NCBI GenBank assembly: GCA_965660075.1
Contig: CBFHYO010000019.1
Coordinates: forward strand, 1-64,000
DNA length: 64,000 nucleotides
DNA from: CAYYFV01 sp965660075
GTDB taxonomy: Bacteria; Patescibacteriota; Gracilibacteria; UBA1369; GCA-2718715
Direction: 5' to 3'
A model generated the notes under the pieces. It saw only the letters and a program-made list of their open reading frames with translations, ran no database searches and had not been told where the DNA came from. Below, in pieces: positions 62,499 to 64,000 of this stretch (its first letter is position 1; each line of letters begins with the position of its first letter). The translations under genes and the position numbers were made by a program.

Positions 62499-64000
62499 TA
62501 AGCAAAATAGGTTAAGAATTCATCACGAGAAATATTTTCTTTCTCAAGTAAGTCCTCCGCTATCTTTGTAATTAATTTTTTATTCTTATTAACAATTTTT
62601 GTAGTTTCCATAAATGCTTCGTCTACAAAGGCTTTAATACGTATATCAATTTCGTGAGCCATTTGTTCTGAGTAATTTTTGACATGTCCAAAGTCACGAC
62701 CCAAAAACACTTCTTGATTTTGTTCACCAAAAGTAGCTGGACCTAAATCAGACATACCATATTGTGTCACCATAGAACGAGCCATATTAGTAGCACGCTC
62801 TAAATCGGAAGATGGACCAGTTGTCACCTCACCGAAAAATTCTTTTTCAACTACATAACCACCAAGTAACGCACACAATTCATGTTTAAACTTAGTAAGC
62901 GAATACAAATGACGATCTTGTTCTGGCAAGTACCAAGTAACACCCAAGGCATGACCACGAGAAACAATAGAAATCTTATGCACAGGATCACACTCAGATA
63001 ACAAATGGCCAACAACAGCGTGCCCCACTTCGTGATAAGAAGTGATTTTCTTTTCTTTATCAGATAATACTCTCGATTTCTTTTCCGGTCCAAGAGCAAC
63101 CTTTTCAACTGCTTGGTTAAGATCGTCATGTTTGACAACTTTTGCATTACGACGAGCAGCAAACAAAGCACCTTCGTTTAAAACATTTTCTAAATCAGCA
63201 CCTGTAAACCCTGGAGTTTTTCGAGCTATAACATTTAAATCAACATCTTTAGCTAATGGCTTAGATTTAGCATGAACAACAAGTATTTCTTGACGATCTT
63301 TAATATCTGGACGATCCACCACAACACGTCTATCAAAACGACCTGGACGCAACAATGCAGGGTCTAACACATCTGGTCTATTTGTTGCAGCCATAACAAT
63401 TACAGAAGAACCTGTTTCGAAACCATCCATCTCTGTAAGGATTTGATTTAAAGTTTGTTCACGCTCATCGTGACCACCACCAAGCCCTGCACCACGTTTA
63501 CGACCAACAGCATCTATTTCATCGATAAAGACAATACATGGAGATGCTTTTTTGGCAGTTGCAAACATGTCACGCACACGTGAAGCACCTACACCAACAA
63601 ACATTTCCACAAATTCCGAACCAGAAATAGAGAAAAATGGCACATCTGCCTCTCCTGCTACCGCACGAGCTAGTAAAGTTTTACCAGTTCCCGGAGGACC
63701 AACCAGTAGAACCCCTTTAGGAATTTTTGCACCAAGCTTTTGGAATTTGGCTGGCTTTTTAAGAAAATCTACAATTTCTTCAAGCTCTTCTTTGGCTTCT
63801 TTAGCACCAGCAACTTTTGTAAAATCCGTACGAGATTTAGATTTATCATGCAACTTCGCACGAGTTTTACCAAAACTCATAGCTTGATTATTAGAAGATT
63901 GTGCAGACTTTAGCATGTACATAATAACCATCAGAATGAACACAGCAGGTAAAGCCGAAATTAATAAGTTAGACCAAAAGCTAGAATTTGGAACAACATC
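62498..64000 (-). CDS. ftsH: ATP-dependent zinc metalloprotease FtsH (N-terminus beyond window)
   Basis: 500 residues visible; the frame stays open through position 64000, so the first membrane segment and periplasmic part are missing. Second membrane segment (LLISALPAVFILMVIMYML), AAA+ Walker A GPPGTGKT, SGSEFVEMFVGVGASRVRD, IDEIDAVGRKRGAG, the second region of homology LLRPGRFDRR, and zinc site HEVGH are present. It removes membrane and regulatory proteins. The C-terminus is short, with no long tail after the protease domain. Confidence 0.97.
   Translation of the reverse strand, partial: DVVPNSSFWSNLLISALPAVFILMVIMYMLKSAQSSNNQAMSFGKTRAKLHDKSKSRTDFTKVAGAKEAKEELEEIVDFLKKPAKFQKLGAKIPKGVLLVGPPGTGKTLLARAVAGEADVPFFSISGSEFVEMFVGVGASRVRDMFATAKKASPCIVFIDEIDAVGRKRGAGLGGGHDEREQTLNQILTEMDGFETGSSVIVMAATNRPDVLDPALLRPGRFDRRVVVDRPDIKDRQEILVVHAKSKPLAKDVDLNVIARKTPGFTGADLENVLNEGALFAARRNAKVVKHDDLNQAVEKVALGPEKKSRVLSDKEKKITSYHEVGHAVVGHLLSECDPVHKISIVSRGHALGVTWYLPEQDRHLYSLTKFKHELCALLGGYVVEKEFFGEVTTGPSSDLERATNMARSMVTQYGMSDLGPATFGEQNQEVFLGRDFGHVKNYSEQMAHEIDIRIKAFVDEAFMETTKIVNKNKKLITKIAEDLLEKENISRDEFLTYFA

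Noticed and set aside
1..64000. CRISPR arrays, insertion sequences, prophage or integrase sites
   Set aside because: No regularly spaced repeats, transposase or integrase motifs, or terminal inverted repeats were seen.

Overview
The window looks like part of a small, AT-rich bacterial genome of Patescibacteria/CPR type. Genes are tightly packed, mostly overlapping or a few bases apart. There are almost no biosynthetic enzymes. What is present is replication, translation, protein quality control, cell-envelope polymer handling, a type IV pilus ATPase, S-layer-type surface proteins and many uncharacterised single-membrane-pass proteins. This lineage call is inference: no 16S rRNA gene lies in the window. 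TGA is used as a normal stop, for example in ATGA start/stop overlaps near 7878, 8255, 28279 and 42191, so this is not a genetic-code-25 lineage.

Layout. 1-4815 (minus): one tightly overlapping operon tpiA-hpf-riboflavin kinase-murE-like-truB-wecA/tagO-like-dnaG. 4882-5796: holA. 5765-7512 (minus): gatC-gatA. 7573-9854 (plus): small membrane protein, archaeal-type FAD synthase (RibL-like), ftsX, recO. 9789-13565 (minus): coiled-coil membrane protein, relA/spoT, rplY. 13678-14963: ybaB-mltG. 14991-21152 (minus): tail-anchored protein, pyrH, frr, rseP, dnaA, FecR-like protein. 21251-24759 (minus): groES-groEL behind a CIRCE operator, preceded by an RNase Y gene whose HD active site is lost. 24884-26647: secreted lamin-tail protein. 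26629-29906 (minus): Zn/Mn-type ABC importer. 29962-32196: a PolX-family polymerase with a collapsed PHP domain, and a DHH phosphoesterase. 32201-33680: two cation transporters. 33736-41356 (minus): an unknown protein, a 1230-residue PP2C-phosphatase/membrane fusion and an SLH-CAP surface protein. 41439-43315: membrane protein and pgk. 43368-48711 (minus): conjugation-type ATPase, glycyl-tRNA synthetase, DUF3467, trxB. 48766-51635: ftsQ-like, dus, pilT. 51646-55119: sigma-region-4/HARE-HTH regulator divergent from a TrmB-type regulator, then an unknown protein. 55194-59088: secA and a sugar-phosphate transferase. 59175-59524: RNase P RNA. 59663-64000: SLH protein with an acidic repeat tail, TPR protein, Hsp20, ftsH (runs off the end).

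How it works together. WecA/TagO-like and WcaJ-like transferases, a MurE-like ligase, MltG and FtsX/FtsQ point to a peptidoglycan envelope with lipid-linked glycans. SLH, CAP and LTD proteins would decorate it. GroESL, FtsH, Hsp20, HPF and RelA/SpoT form the stress and dormancy set. FMN and FAD would be made from riboflavin by two separate enzymes and feed Dus and TrxB.

Regulation. Many promoters fit TTGNNN-17-TATAAT. Several divergent promoters interlock, two sit on terminators of the upstream gene, and some leaders are too short for a ribosome-binding site. Recognisable Shine-Dalgarno sequences are nearly absent. The + strand is visibly richer in A and C than in T and G throughout, so the minus strand is probably the leading strand and no origin or terminus is evident here, even though dnaA is present. 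No tRNA, rRNA, CRISPR, IS element or prophage was seen.
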